A stretch of 64,000 nt of DNA from Leptospira sp. (GCA_009991425.1 JAACWH010000031.1:1-64000); one strand, 5' to 3'. Counted from the stretch's first letter, positions 33,891 to 43,372 are shown. Notes: generated from the sequence alone by a model not told the origin. Numbers and translations are program-made.

Positions 33891-35821
33891 AATTGGATTG
33901 TAAAGTTTTCCCCTGACATTGAAGTAATATCGATTAAGATAAGATACCTATCCCCATTTTGAATAACTCTATTTAACCTAGCAGTTTTTATACGACTATC
34001 ACTTCGGATTTGTGATATTAGATTTTGAAGATAATCAGAGTTCCTAAGATCATTTACAATTTCTCCTATTGGAATTGGATTCCCTAAATCTGGATAAAGA
34101 GTCCAAGATTCAATTGGCGTATCGATTATATCTAGAATGTTGTTAATAAGCGATTCGTTCCCTTCTACTAAACCTAAATCTCCATTAGGAGCAACTGCTA
34201 CATCCCTTTGTTCGGTTAATTTAATATCTGTTCCTATGAGTCCAATCTCTAGATCTTTTCCAGTAGGAGCCTCTGGGAGTGAACTAAAAATCCCAGTATT
34301 AGTACCGAAAGGAATCTTAATGGCTTGTCTTGTTAATTCCTGTTTGATCTCATCGTTATTCCATAGAGCGAGAGCCCCTGCTAACTCTTTATTTCCTAGA
34401 AGTTCTTGAGCGATTTTTTCATAAGTATCCCCAGAAGAAATATTATATATATTATAATTAGGTTCTGATGACGCATAATTCATTTCTGCCTGAACTTGAA
34501 TTATAATATTTTGAATACTTACTGCCCAAGTGTATGCATCCTCATCCAATAATGGAGTAGAGTCTGCATTTGGTAATAATGCTTCTTGCTCAAGAGGCCT
34601 TGAGGTTCCTAATGCATAGCCACCTAATGCTGAAATTAAACCTGATAAGTTAGCGTCTACTTTTGCTATTTCTTGTCTAAATTTAGCTTCTATTGAACGA
34701 GATTCTTTATAAGTATCATCTATCTTTTTTGAAATTTCTTCTATACTTAAATGCTTTTTCTTTCCGAAACCAAATGCACTACGTGTTTGGTCGATTGCAT
34801 TTTGAAAAGTTTTACGTGCAAGTTTACCATCTTGTGAGAATTGCTTTTTCATTCTGTTAAATGTTCCTGGCAATGCTCGAGCAGAAGTTATTGTATTATC
34901 GAAAAATCTTGCAGAACTTACTAAAGCTGATGAAGCTCTTAATGGAAGATTGATTAAAGTCTCAAGTTCATTCATCAATCCAGCAATTCTAAATTCTGGA
35001 TTAAAATTGGATCTTACTAAAGGTGATTTGATATCTTTTTCTAAATCTTTAATTACTACAAGCTTAATTGAATATTTATATGTATTAGTATCTTGCACAG
35101 AACGAGTTATTGAAAATCCATCTGAAGGGATTATCACTTCAACTATGCGTCCTCTATCATAATCTCTAAATACTAACGCATGGTATGCATAATTAAAACC
35201 ACCAGCTGCTTCAGGAATTCCAGCTATTAAATTAGCTGTTTCATCATTGGATGTATATCTTACATCCTCATACCTTGAAAAATAAAAGAAATATAGCAAA
35301 TCTTGAAATTCTTGTAGCCCACTTCTCATTTCTCCACCTGAAAAGTTTAGGAAAGTATTTCGGATTTTATCATAGTAGCTTGACCCTGCTCCTACTACAG
35401 CAGATTTTCCAGCAGATAGAAAATCACCTCCTTCGATATCCGACTTACTTTTTGGTGGTAGTTGATTGTGATATATGTGAAATTCGCCTTCTAATCTAAC
35501 TTCAGAATTCCCTATACCAAAATCTGTTACTGCAGTCCCACCAAAAGTTGGATCAATCGAATTTCTAAATTTAAACGATTCATTGTATTGTAAAGGACCA
35601 ACGGTTAAGAAATATTCAGGAATAGTAGTTGAATTGATTTTTGATAAATCATAACTTCCATTTTCATTTCTTCTTAATATTTTGAATGAAAATGCATTTT
35701 TAGGTCTATAGGTTTCTCTGAGTGGGCCACCAAAGGAGTTAGAAGTTAAAGAATTGAAACCACTACTAATTGAGTCGCCTATGGAACTCGTAAAATTTGT
35801 AGCACTATCAATAATAGACAT
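33887..35821 (-). CDS. Baseplate protein with LysM and gp25-like wedge domains
   Basis: 644 aa from ATG 35821 (MSIIDSATNF). I prefer this start over upstream ones because AAGAG precedes it and the CCGATA core is 25 nt away; a longer frame reaches 35899. About residues 480-530 hold a LysM-like module (NIYNISSGDTYEKIAQELLGN). The last ~120 residues (DLGLVEGNESLINNILDIID, LYPDLGNPIPIG, TARLNRVIQ) match gp25/gpW-like wedge proteins. The N-terminal 470 residues are unassigned. The fusion links the tail-tip LysM function to the wedge. It overlaps the spike gene by 4 nt. Confidence 0.65.
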   Translation of the reverse strand: MSIIDSATNFTSSIGDSISSGFNSLTSNSFGGPLRETYRPKNAFSFKILRRNENGSYDLSKINSTTIPEYFLTVGPLQYNESFKFRNSIDPTFGGTAVTDFGIGNSEVRLEGEFHIYHNQLPPKSKSDIEGGDFLSAGKSAVVGAGSSYYDKIRNTFLNFSGGEMRSGLQEFQDLLYFFYFSRYEDVRYTSNDETANLIAGIPEAAGGFNYAYHALVFRDYDRGRIVEVIIPSDGFSITRSVQDTNTYKYSIKLVVIKDLEKDIKSPLVRSNFNPEFRIAGLMNELETLINLPLRASSALVSSARFFDNTITSARALPGTFNRMKKQFSQDGKLARKTFQNAIDQTRSAFGFGKKKHLSIEEISKKIDDTYKESRSIEAKFRQEIAKVDANLSGLISALGGYALGTSRPLEQEALLPNADSTPLLDEDAYTWAVSIQNIIIQVQAEMNYASSEPNYNIYNISSGDTYEKIAQELLGNKELAGALALWNNDEIKQELTRQAIKIPFGTNTGIFSSLPEAPTGKDLEIGLIGTDIKLTEQRDVAVAPNGDLGLVEGNESLINNILDIIDTPIESWTLYPDLGNPIPIGEIVNDLRNSDYLQNLISQIRSDSRIKTARLNRVIQNGDRYLILIDITSMSGENFTIQL

Positions 35822-35846
35822 GCTCTTATGATATGCAATTTGAAAA

Positions 35847-35852
35847 TATCGG
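35847..35852 (-). promoter_or_regulatory. CCGATA late-promoter-like element, LysM/spike/hub operon
   Basis: The minus strand reads AGAACCGATATTTTC; 25 nt to the ATG at 35821, which supports that start. Confidence 0.55.
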
Positions 35853-35858
35853 TTCTTT

Positions 35859-35864
35859 CCGATA
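35859..35864 (+). promoter_or_regulatory. CCGATA late-promoter-like element, baseplate J operon
   Basis: The plus strand reads TCTTTCCGATATTTAAA; 26 nt to the ATG at 35891. Confidence 0.55.
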
Positions 35865-35890
35865 TTTAAAATTCCTTTACCCTGAGATTG

Positions 35891-37144
35891 ATGAATCAAC
35901 CATATCAGGGCAAAACTCAGTTAGAATATCGTGTATCATTACAAGATTACCTTGTAGCCAGAAATTCTAGGCTTAATAATTTCACTCGTGGTTCAAGAAT
36001 TTCAACTCTCTTAGATGCTATATCCTTTGTTTTATCACTTGGAGATATCGATGCAATTAATGGATTCAAATATGCTATTCTAGAAGGTGTATATTCTGCC
36101 TTCGGATTTCCTAGACTCCCTGGATTAAAAGCAGTTGGAATCCTAAGAATTGAAAGTGAAGGTCACATTGAACCTGTAATTATTCCTCAATTTGAAATCG
36201 ATCTTTTTGGATTAAAATTTGAAACTATCTCCGCTGTTGAAATTCCAGTTGGAAGCACATCAATAGAAATTGAAGCTCGCGCTCTTAACAATGGTTTAGA
36301 CTACAATATTCAAATTGGAACCATAGACACATCTGATGGTCTAGGAACACCTAATATTGCACTGCCCCAAGGCTTAAGAATTTGGAATCCTTTTGCATTC
36401 ACTGGGGGTACTGACTTAGAAACTGAGGAATCTCGTTTAAAGAGATTCCAGACCTTCATTTTAAATCTCGGTCGATCTACACCATTAGGAATTTATAATG
36501 CTGCCGTTTCAATTCCTGGGGTAGCTGGAGTTCAATTAACTGGTAATGTAAATCCATTTTCTGGACTCTTTGAACTTGGATGGGTGAATCTCTATATCTC
36601 TGATGGAACTAGCTCTCCACCTCAATCACTCTTGGATCTAGTTAGAAAAACAATAGAAGGAGATCTTAATGATCCAGAAAACTTTCCTGGCTATGCTGCT
36701 ATGGGAACCTTTGTTTATGTAACCTCAGTTCCAATAGCTGGAATAACAGTTGAGTATGAATTGCAAATACTTCAATCATCTAAATTGAAAGTAGAAGATG
36801 CAGTTACAATAGCAAACCAAGCTTGTGTTCAATTTATAAACACTAGACCCATTGGATTTGATGTTTTACTCCAACAAATTGAAGCTTCAATCGTTAAGGC
36901 ACATCCAGATTTTTATAAGGTAAATATTTCTAAGTTCTATGGTAGAATAACCAAGGAAGATGCAGCTTTAATAGGTGAATGGTTGCCAGGAAACATTTTT
37001 AAGGCTTTAAACAATGCAATCCCTCTTATTGAACCTATTCCAATTCCTTCGGATATAAGTATAGATGGAAACATTTTACCAAGAACCATGGGATCATCGG
37101 GAGGTATTGTAAGTGGAACAGCTATTAAAGTAGTACCTACTTAA
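35891..37144 (+). CDS. Baseplate J-like protein
   Basis: 417 aa from ATG 35891; a TTG one codon earlier is possible. The order fits gpJ-type wedge proteins: helical N-terminus, beta-rich IPVGSTSIEIEARALNNG and GLDYNIQIGTI, the GGTDLETEESRLKRF motif where the helical bundle begins, the GIYNAAVSIPGVAGVQL segment and a C-terminal strand-helix part. It initiates the plus-strand operon that runs to 39204, facing away from the spike operon. Neighbours downstream are a gpI-like protein and fibre proteins, the usual J-I-H order. Confidence 0.8.
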   Translation: MNQPYQGKTQLEYRVSLQDYLVARNSRLNNFTRGSRISTLLDAISFVLSLGDIDAINGFKYAILEGVYSAFGFPRLPGLKAVGILRIESEGHIEPVIIPQFEIDLFGLKFETISAVEIPVGSTSIEIEARALNNGLDYNIQIGTIDTSDGLGTPNIALPQGLRIWNPFAFTGGTDLETEESRLKRFQTFILNLGRSTPLGIYNAAVSIPGVAGVQLTGNVNPFSGLFELGWVNLYISDGTSSPPQSLLDLVRKTIEGDLNDPENFPGYAAMGTFVYVTSVPIAGITVEYELQILQSSKLKVEDAVTIANQACVQFINTRPIGFDVLLQQIEASIVKAHPDFYKVNISKFYGRITKEDAALIGEWLPGNIFKALNNAIPLIEPIPIPSDISIDGNILPRTMGSSGGIVSGTAIKVVPT

Positions 37145-37153
37145 TAAATATTT

Positions 37154-37777
37154 ATGAGTGAAATTAATAATATATCTGCAGAAGAACTTTTAAATCAGCT
37201 TCCTCAATTCAATAAAACAGGAAAAATATTTAAGGAATTAATCGGTGATTCTGAAAGACCTGAACTTTTACCAATCTCAAACATAAATGATATAAATAAA
37301 GGGTCAATTTACAATTCGGTAGAATGGCATTTAAGATTTCAACGTCTAGCTCATAAGTCTGCAGTATTAAATCAAGCTGAAGGATATTTTCTAGAAAAAT
37401 GGGCTGAGTTGTTAGGTGTGGAAAGACCTCCAGGACTTTCAGATGAAGAATTTGTTGGTTATATTATAGGCTATGTTCTATCTGGCCACACTACTTTACC
37501 AATGGCATTTCAAGTGATTAATACACCTGGGATTTGGTTGTTTCATGCAAGAGATGTGGGATTTGCTGCTGATGTTTCTGCAACTGATGTTGGAATCATT
37601 GAACCTAGTGGGATTTATTCACTAAGTCCTTGTGGAATAATTTTTCCCGATAGAATGGGAGTATTTATGATTACAGATGATTTAAACAAAATCACACCTT
37701 TATTAATCGAAAAAGTATTGAGAATGGTAGTCGCAGGATCGGCTATTTTTGTAGGAGAAATAGAAGATGTCACTTAA
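37154..37777 (+). CDS. Tail protein I-like baseplate protein
   Basis: 207 aa. It directly follows baseplate J, where gpI/YmfQ-type proteins lie. Helical first half with FLEKWAELLGVERPPGLSDE and EFVGYIIGYVLSG; second half beta-rich (SGIYSLSPCGIIFPDRMGVF). The 'W.xLLGVxRxxGxSDEEF' phrase is typical of baseplate wedge proteins that connect J to fibres. It overlaps the next gene by 11 nt. Confidence 0.65.
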   Translation: MSEINNISAEELLNQLPQFNKTGKIFKELIGDSERPELLPISNINDINKGSIYNSVEWHLRFQRLAHKSAVLNQAEGYFLEKWAELLGVERPPGLSDEEFVGYIIGYVLSGHTTLPMAFQVINTPGIWLFHARDVGFAADVSATDVGIIEPSGIYSLSPCGIIFPDRMGVFMITDDLNKITPLLIEKVLRMVVAGSAIFVGEIEDVT

Positions 37778-38621
37778 TGAAATTGAACTAACTAATAATG
37801 AAGTAAATCTTTATTATCACGAACCTCTTCAGAGATTAAATGCTGAAGATATTAATCGAATGGCTGGATCAATTGCAGATGATTCCGCATTCTTCCATCT
37901 GATTCTTGCTATGCAAGCTACAATCGGTAAAGCAGGTGAGATTATTCCTATGGGATTTAAAATCTTGAGCATTACACCAGATTCAATTGTACTTTCGCCT
38001 GGTTTCATACTTTCATCTTCAGGATTATATCAATTTCCTGGAAAGACAATTACAGTTGATCCGAATTCTTTATATGGAAAATTAGAGTTTAAACTTGAAT
38101 CTAAATTAGATAAGAATGTTACAAAATTATTTTGGAATCTTAGTGCAAAATCATTCAATCCTCAAGTTGGTCAATCACGCAAAGTTCATCAATTTTTATT
38201 GAGAGAAAACTTTAGTGAAACTATTGATGAACCAACAATAACACCTGGGTACTATCCTCTGCTTGAATACAAGAGAAATGCCATAGGTGAACCTATAGCA
38301 GATGTGAAATTCCTCCTGCAGATTTACAACTCTGGTGATGGTTTAAATGGAGCTACAATCGAAAATAACACTATTGCAAATGATAAGCTAAGTCCAGATG
38401 TTAAAATTGGGTCTCTTCAAGCTTTGTCAGCATCTTTTACTGGTGCGGCAAGAGAATCAATTACAAATGCCCTCAATTTTCTAATGGCTTTTTGCGAGCA
38501 AAAGAATTTCATTCGAACAGTAAATTCATCTGGTTATGATGATGGGATTTTTAGAGTTCGCACTCAAGGGAACTTTGCTTGGTGGGATAAAGGAGATTTT
38601 GTTTTCCGCCCTTTCGCATAA
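37767..38621 (+). CDS. Baseplate-attached fibre or fibre adaptor protein
   Basis: 284 aa. An N-terminal helical part contains LQRLNAEDINRMAG, as in fibre or adaptor proteins that bind the wedge; then beta-rich segments (SIVLSPGFILSSSGLYQFPG) and GLNGATIENNTIANDKLSPD, a fibre shaft signature. The C-terminus reads FAWWDKGDFVFRPFA. Gene order J-I-this-next fits host-recognition proteins. Confidence 0.6.
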   Translation: MSLNEIELTNNEVNLYYHEPLQRLNAEDINRMAGSIADDSAFFHLILAMQATIGKAGEIIPMGFKILSITPDSIVLSPGFILSSSGLYQFPGKTITVDPNSLYGKLEFKLESKLDKNVTKLFWNLSAKSFNPQVGQSRKVHQFLLRENFSETIDEPTITPGYYPLLEYKRNAIGEPIADVKFLLQIYNSGDGLNGATIENNTIANDKLSPDVKIGSLQALSASFTGAARESITNALNFLMAFCEQKNFIRTVNSSGYDDGIFRVRTQGNFAWWDKGDFVFRPFA

Positions 38622-38629
38622 CCCCACCA

Positions 38630-39034
38630 GTGGGACCAACCATCGGAAGTTACGGTGGTCATTGGTGGGGAAACATAAGCGATACACGATATGATGTTTT
38701 TCCAAGTGGTAGTTATTCCGTAGGAGATGAATGGAGAAGAGTTTCTAATCAAGTGGATCTTGGTGGAAATATTGTAACCTATGAATATTTCCAAACAGAC
38801 AATAATAGTCCATTTTGTTGCGCCACTGGCAATTTCTGTAACGGAGAGCCTTCTGGGAGCGGATGGTATCTTATTGAAGCTTGTAATCCGCTAACAGGTG
38901 GAACCAAAAAATGGAGAAGAGATATTAACACCTATGTCCCGAACTGGTTTACTGACTATGAAAGGTTCAAATATGAATATTTTCAATGGAGTCTTCTGGG
39001 TGGATATCGAGTTGCTGGAAGATTGAATAGCTAA
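38630..39034 (+). CDS. Cys/Trp-rich fibre-tip-like protein, unusual start
   Basis: 134 aa from GTG 38630, with no Shine-Dalgarno within 35 nt. The frame is open upstream to 38591 without a standard start, and the preceding gene ends at 38621. Translation may depend on coupling or on frameshifting from that gene. The product is Gly/Trp/Tyr-rich with SPFCCATGNFCNGEP and ends VAGRLNS, like a compact fibre-tip or adhesin domain. Not recognised. Its stop TAA overlaps the next ATG by one base. Confidence 0.55.
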   Translation: MGPTIGSYGGHWWGNISDTRYDVFPSGSYSVGDEWRRVSNQVDLGGNIVTYEYFQTDNNSPFCCATGNFCNGEPSGSGWYLIEACNPLTGGTKKWRRDINTYVPNWFTDYERFKYEYFQWSLLGGYRVAGRLNS

Positions 39035-39204
39035 TGGAAGAAGAAGTCAAACAAACATTCTCTGAAAAACGAATCGCTATTTGTTTGGAATGTGATTTGC
39101 TTTGGAAGAATATTCCATTCCTCGAGCAATGTTCAAATTGCTTTTGCTTTGTTAGAGCAAAAACTAAATTAAAATCTCAAGCTTGTCCAATAGGGAAATG
39201 GTAA
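39034..39204 (+). CDS. Zinc-ribbon protein with CPxGKW ending, 56 aa
   Basis: Starts in a TAATG overlap with the previous gene. Contains CLECDLLWKNIPFLEQCSNC and CFCFVRAKTK, ending ACPIGKW. The pattern CxxC...CxxCxCF...Ktk...CPxxKW is a well-known small phage protein, probably a zinc ribbon, of unknown function. Last gene of the plus-strand baseplate operon, ending exactly where the convergent gene ends. Confidence 0.8.
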   Translation: MEEEVKQTFSEKRIAICLECDLLWKNIPFLEQCSNCFCFVRAKTKLKSQACPIGKW

Positions 39205-39450
39205 CTATTCAAAGCTTCCCATTTTAGAAAATTGCTCGAATTCAATTTCTAAATTCTTTTCTTTAATGAATCTTCTAAGATTCAATTCATTGATGAATAT
39301 CTTATTAATATCTTGTATGCATCCATCAAATAAATCATGCCTTAGAATCCCGAAGGCAATCCCTTCAGTTAAACTTGCTCGAATATTCAAAGCCCTTGAG
39401 TCCATATTGCGAAAGAAATTTATTGGTGATAAAGGTTCATTATTCTCCAT
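39205..39450 (-). CDS. Small protein of unknown function after the 1306-aa gene
   Basis: 81 aa. TAATG coupling with the large polyvalent gene (1-nt overlap). Helical, with FFRNMDSRALNIRASLTEG and INELNLRRFIKEKNLEIEFE. Not recognised. It could be a partner or immunity-type protein for the large gene, by adjacency only. It ends at the base next to the convergent zinc-ribbon gene. Confidence 0.55.
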   Translation of the reverse strand: MENNEPLSPINFFRNMDSRALNIRASLTEGIAFGILRHDLFDGCIQDINKIFINELNLRRFIKEKNLEIEFEQFSKMGSFE

Positions 39451-42400
39451 TATGCGACCTTCCCTTTAATTACATCTAACAATTTGTCTTTTTCTTCTTC
39501 GAACAAATTTATCAATGAATTTGTTTTTACTAAAATCGATTTCGCAAATCCAAACATCATAGGAGTTTGTGAGTCTGCTTCAATCTCTTTCATCTTTTGG
39601 CTTATCTTATCTTTAATTAAAGATAGATCTTGAATGACTGCTTCAAGTTTTCCTAGTACTGGAGATCCACCTACTGTTCCACCAGAAAGAGTTAATGAAG
39701 CTGCTAACTCTTTTACAGTTTGTGGATTAATTTCGCCGATGTTGTCGCCTAATATTCTTTGATAAGATTTCATTAGAGAATCAAGCATTCCATCTATCAT
39801 CTTTTTATTGGATAATGCTTTCTCTTGAGAACCGATAGTTCTTAGGGCTTCTTTTTGAGCATCGGATGCAACTGAATCAAAATCCATACCTGCTAAATCA
39901 CCCGATTGAAGATCTTTGATATATGATTGAACTACAGATGGACCTCTTCCTGGATACTTTGATCGGTTCTCTACATACCACTTGAAAGCTTTTAGTTGAA
40001 TTGTATGTGAAGGATTGCCATTGACATCTTTCCCAAACATACCCAGAACCTCAGCAACTCCCAGAGGTAGAGATCGATCTTTTGATTTAACAAGTGCAAA
40101 TAAATTTGATTCTAGGTTATTTAGTGCTAGACGTTTATTAACATCCCCAGGTTTCTTTCCAAGTTTCTCTGCAATCTTCTTTGCATCCCATCCATTTTTC
40201 TGCATTTTGCCGTAAGCTTTTGCTTCATCTGTAGGCAATACATTTCTTCTTTGATTCTCAGATACTTGAGCTGCAATACGATCATTATCAGAAGCAAACT
40301 CTTTTGTTACTACTGGTATCTGAAAATTAGTTGGGAGTTTTCCTTCTTCGATTAATTGCTGAACTGCAACATGCCTATGATGACCAGCTACAACTGTCCA
40401 TACTCCATTCTGTTTATCTACCATGATTGGAAAAGAAGGATCATATCCATTTTCGAGAATTCTTTCTTTAAGAGAATTTATTGTATCTTTATCGAAGTCT
40501 TTTTCAGCAGTATATTGCTCTGCTCTTTTAATAGATCCAAACGGGAGGGATGTCGGAACTGAAATTCCTTTTTCAGTTTTAGTATTAGTTTTAGCTAATA
40601 ATTCTTTCTTCTTTAACTTAACAGCATTATTTACTAATTTGGAAATATCTTCAGTTGTTTTTGCAAAACCTCCAACCTTTGATTCTTGAATTGCTTTATC
40701 AGGAAGGCTTCCTATTTCTCCACCTAAAGAAATCATTTTAAAAGTAGCTTCATATTTCCCTTGTTTATTTTTGGAAGGCGCAGATACTACTTCATAAGTC
40801 TTATCACCTTTTTTGATTCTTTTTCCTACAAATAACTTAGAGACATCATATCCATCTTTGATAGTAGCTGTGAAGGTTCCATTTTGATTACTTTTAGTTT
40901 TGCTTAATTTCGAATCGTTAAGATTTTTAGATTTTTTCTCAAATACAGGAATGATCTTACCATTTTTCTTTGTTACTTTACGCCCCGAAGGTTGAGTCCA
41001 AGTTTCTCCATCCTTTCTGCGTTTACCTCCTTTGAGAATATCAATAGATTCATTTCTTATTTGACTTTTGGTTAAAATTATTGCAGATTTTATTATAGAA
41101 TTTAAACTCATATCAGGCTCACCGTTCTCTTTTAGTTTTATTTTAATTTTGCTAGGATCAATATGCAGTGCGTCTAAAGTTTCTCGATAAGTGGAATGCT
41201 TAGATTTGTCATTTTTTCTGTTGACAAAAAATTTGTTATCATCTAATCTTGTTGGTGTAGGAATTGATTCGGTCTGCAGCTTGGAGCGTTGTAGCTTGGC
41301 GGGACTCTGAAACGAATCAATTCCTTTTTTGTTGACTTTCTTTTCCCTATCGAATATTGTAGAATTTGACAAATGGGATTCTCCCTGTTCCGATGACACA
41401 ATAGTTGACGGCTGGGTCTGTGAGGAATCCCATTTGTTATTTATTAAAACTATTTCATGTAAATAAAATCTATCACCATTCTTATCACTTACCACTCTCA
41501 CTATCATAGGATATTTTATAGATTTAATCTTTACTGGTGCTACAAAATGATAATTAATAGTTTTGTATCTAGTGCTATCTAAAGAAACATCGATCAACCT
41601 TCCTTTTTCAATAACTGATTGGATTGCTAATATGCTTTGGAATTTTTTTGGGTAGACACCTTTGGATAGTGAATTTTTAATACCTCTTCCATTTATCTCA
41701 ACTTGGATACTTTCTCCTCCTGAAATCCTATGGGTAGCTAATTGTGAACCTATAGCTTTATTAAACCAATCTACAGTTCCTTGAATCCCAAGTCCCACAG
41801 GAACCTCATTTTTGCATTCCATTACTGGTTCCGCTTGCTCGAAATATTCCTTTAAAGCAAGCCCTTCCCAATCACCATATTTAGCTTTAAAACTTTGAGT
41901 CTTAGATTTAATCCATTCTTTTGTTGAAAGGGTTGTTGGATCGCCATTAGGTGCTTTCATCCATAATGGAGTTTTTTTATATTTGCGAATCACAGATTTA
42001 TATTCTTGTGATTGTTTTTTGGTCTTTTCACTTATGAAAGGAATTTTTTTTACATATACTGTCGTAAATCTTCTTAACTTATTTATTATTTTTTTAGGTT
42101 GAAGCTTGCCGTAGTCAATAGCCTTAAATAAATCTTGCTCATCATTTTCGGTTTTTCGATGTTTAGCTCGGTTCCCTTGGAGCTCAACAAAATCATTTGC
42201 AATTTCATAAATATCATCAACTGTCTGAGCAATAAAAGCTAAATCTGTAAATTCTTTTGCTTTTTGATGCTGTCCATTTCTCAACAAAGAATCTTTAATA
42301 TTTGTTACTAAATTAGATACAAGAGAATCTTCGGGTTTTATTTTGTATTTAGGCTTTTCTTGGAAACTTCTGATCTTAGGCTTTTTATATTTTTCTGATT

Positions 42401-43370
42401 GTAATTGGAATCCATGAGATGATGGAAAATCATTATCAATTTTTACTTTCCGCATTTGGATATAATTTCCATTCTTTCCATGAACAACCACAGGCTGAAT
42501 TGCAAGATGTGATTTTATAATTGATATTTCTTCATTATTTCTCTTAATAATTCGTTCAAGATCTGCTTTAAGGAACTCTAATTTAGGATTAACTAATTCT
42601 TTTTTTTGAGATCCCTTCTCTAGCCATTCTCTAAACTGATCCAATGTAAGGGATATGATTGACCCTAATCCTTTCCAGTATTTCTCATAGTTTTTTAGGT
42701 ACGCAGTTTTTGCTTCGTCTTCAGAAGAGAATCCCATCATAACTTTATGTTCATCAAAGTCTTTAGTATTTGGATCAATTTGATTGATTATGAAAATGAT
42801 TTCAGATTTTGGATTTGGACCTATAAATACATCGACATGATCCCCGTCTGCACCTATGGTTCCTTTAATATATCCATAATCAAAATAAATTTTACATTTC
42901 CAAGATTTGCCAGTTTTATCTACGCCTGATCTATATGAATTCTTTTTATTTTCAATAGCAATATCAAAACCATTGATCCTGATATGTTTCTTTCGATAAT
43001 TCCCGGCATCTAATTGAGCTTGAGAAGGAAGCTTACTCTTTTGAATTAGTTCTTCAGACTTACGTTCGTTATTTAGTTCATCGATAGTAGAAGGAAGAAT
43101 AAAAAGTTGGATGGTCTCTTCGCCTAGCTTTTTCAATTCTTGTGATAACTTTCTTTTTGCCTTATCATCAAATCCCTTTCCAGATGAAGACAATATCCAT
43201 TTATACCCTTGAATTTTTAGCTTTGCAATTTTGGAGACTACTTCAGTTGAATCTGATGATTCCATGACTTCACTCATCCAATTAGGATCAATTTTCGACA
43301 TTGCCAGATGCAACTTATCTAGAAAATTTTCAGCAAATTCACTCGTGATGTCTTTATCTGTAAGAATCAT
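39450..43370 (-). CDS. Large polyvalent protein: pyrophosphatase-like, nuclease-like and ParB-like domains
   Basis: 1306 aa. Residues about 117-250 match the inorganic-pyrophosphatase-type domain of polyvalent proteins (AGNYRKKHIRINGFDIAIEN, YIKGTIGADGDHVDVFIGP, FDEHKVMMGF). About 465-505 is the LSTKEWIKSKTQSFKAKYGDW segment that precedes BECR/LPD modules, followed at about 545-640 by SLSKGVYPKKFQSILAIQSV and YLHEIVLI. About 960-1130 is a ParB/Srx-like domain with GHHRHVAVQ (about 995), then SENQRRNVLPTDEAKAYGK and KKIAEKLGKKPGDVNKRLAL. No transmembrane part. Such multi-domain proteins are thought to act against host defences or be ejected. Functions are inferred from family resemblance. Confidence 0.7.
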   Translation of the reverse strand: MILTDKDITSEFAENFLDKLHLAMSKIDPNWMSEVMESSDSTEVVSKIAKLKIQGYKWILSSSGKGFDDKAKRKLSQELKKLGEETIQLFILPSTIDELNNERKSEELIQKSKLPSQAQLDAGNYRKKHIRINGFDIAIENKKNSYRSGVDKTGKSWKCKIYFDYGYIKGTIGADGDHVDVFIGPNPKSEIIFIINQIDPNTKDFDEHKVMMGFSSEDEAKTAYLKNYEKYWKGLGSIISLTLDQFREWLEKGSQKKELVNPKLEFLKADLERIIKRNNEEISIIKSHLAIQPVVVHGKNGNYIQMRKVKIDNDFPSSHGFQLQSEKYKKPKIRSFQEKPKYKIKPEDSLVSNLVTNIKDSLLRNGQHQKAKEFTDLAFIAQTVDDIYEIANDFVELQGNRAKHRKTENDEQDLFKAIDYGKLQPKKIINKLRRFTTVYVKKIPFISEKTKKQSQEYKSVIRKYKKTPLWMKAPNGDPTTLSTKEWIKSKTQSFKAKYGDWEGLALKEYFEQAEPVMECKNEVPVGLGIQGTVDWFNKAIGSQLATHRISGGESIQVEINGRGIKNSLSKGVYPKKFQSILAIQSVIEKGRLIDVSLDSTRYKTINYHFVAPVKIKSIKYPMIVRVVSDKNGDRFYLHEIVLINNKWDSSQTQPSTIVSSEQGESHLSNSTIFDREKKVNKKGIDSFQSPAKLQRSKLQTESIPTPTRLDDNKFFVNRKNDKSKHSTYRETLDALHIDPSKIKIKLKENGEPDMSLNSIIKSAIILTKSQIRNESIDILKGGKRRKDGETWTQPSGRKVTKKNGKIIPVFEKKSKNLNDSKLSKTKSNQNGTFTATIKDGYDVSKLFVGKRIKKGDKTYEVVSAPSKNKQGKYEATFKMISLGGEIGSLPDKAIQESKVGGFAKTTEDISKLVNNAVKLKKKELLAKTNTKTEKGISVPTSLPFGSIKRAEQYTAEKDFDKDTINSLKERILENGYDPSFPIMVDKQNGVWTVVAGHHRHVAVQQLIEEGKLPTNFQIPVVTKEFASDNDRIAAQVSENQRRNVLPTDEAKAYGKMQKNGWDAKKIAEKLGKKPGDVNKRLALNNLESNLFALVKSKDRSLPLGVAEVLGMFGKDVNGNPSHTIQLKAFKWYVENRSKYPGRGPSVVQSYIKDLQSGDLAGMDFDSVASDAQKEALRTIGSQEKALSNKKMIDGMLDSLMKSYQRILGDNIGEINPQTVKELAASLTLSGGTVGGSPVLGKLEAVIQDLSLIKDKISQKMKEIEADSQTPMMFGFAKSILVKTNSLINLFEEEKDKLLDVIKGKVA

Positions 43371-43372
43371 TT

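Larger units (their letters stand above)
35844..35867. repeat. Perfect 9-bp inverted repeat of two CCGATA elements between divergent baseplate operons
   Basis: AAATATCGG (35844-35852), spacer TTCTTT, CCGATATTT (35859-35867). Each arm carries a CCGATA oriented to its own operon, 25 and 26 nt from the respective start codons. Confidence 0.65.

Noticed and set aside
35822..35899. 26-codon N-terminal extension of the LysM/gp25-like gene to 35899
   Set aside because: It would overlap the divergent gene start and run through the CCGATA inverted repeat; ATG 35821 has better spacing and a purine-rich upstream.
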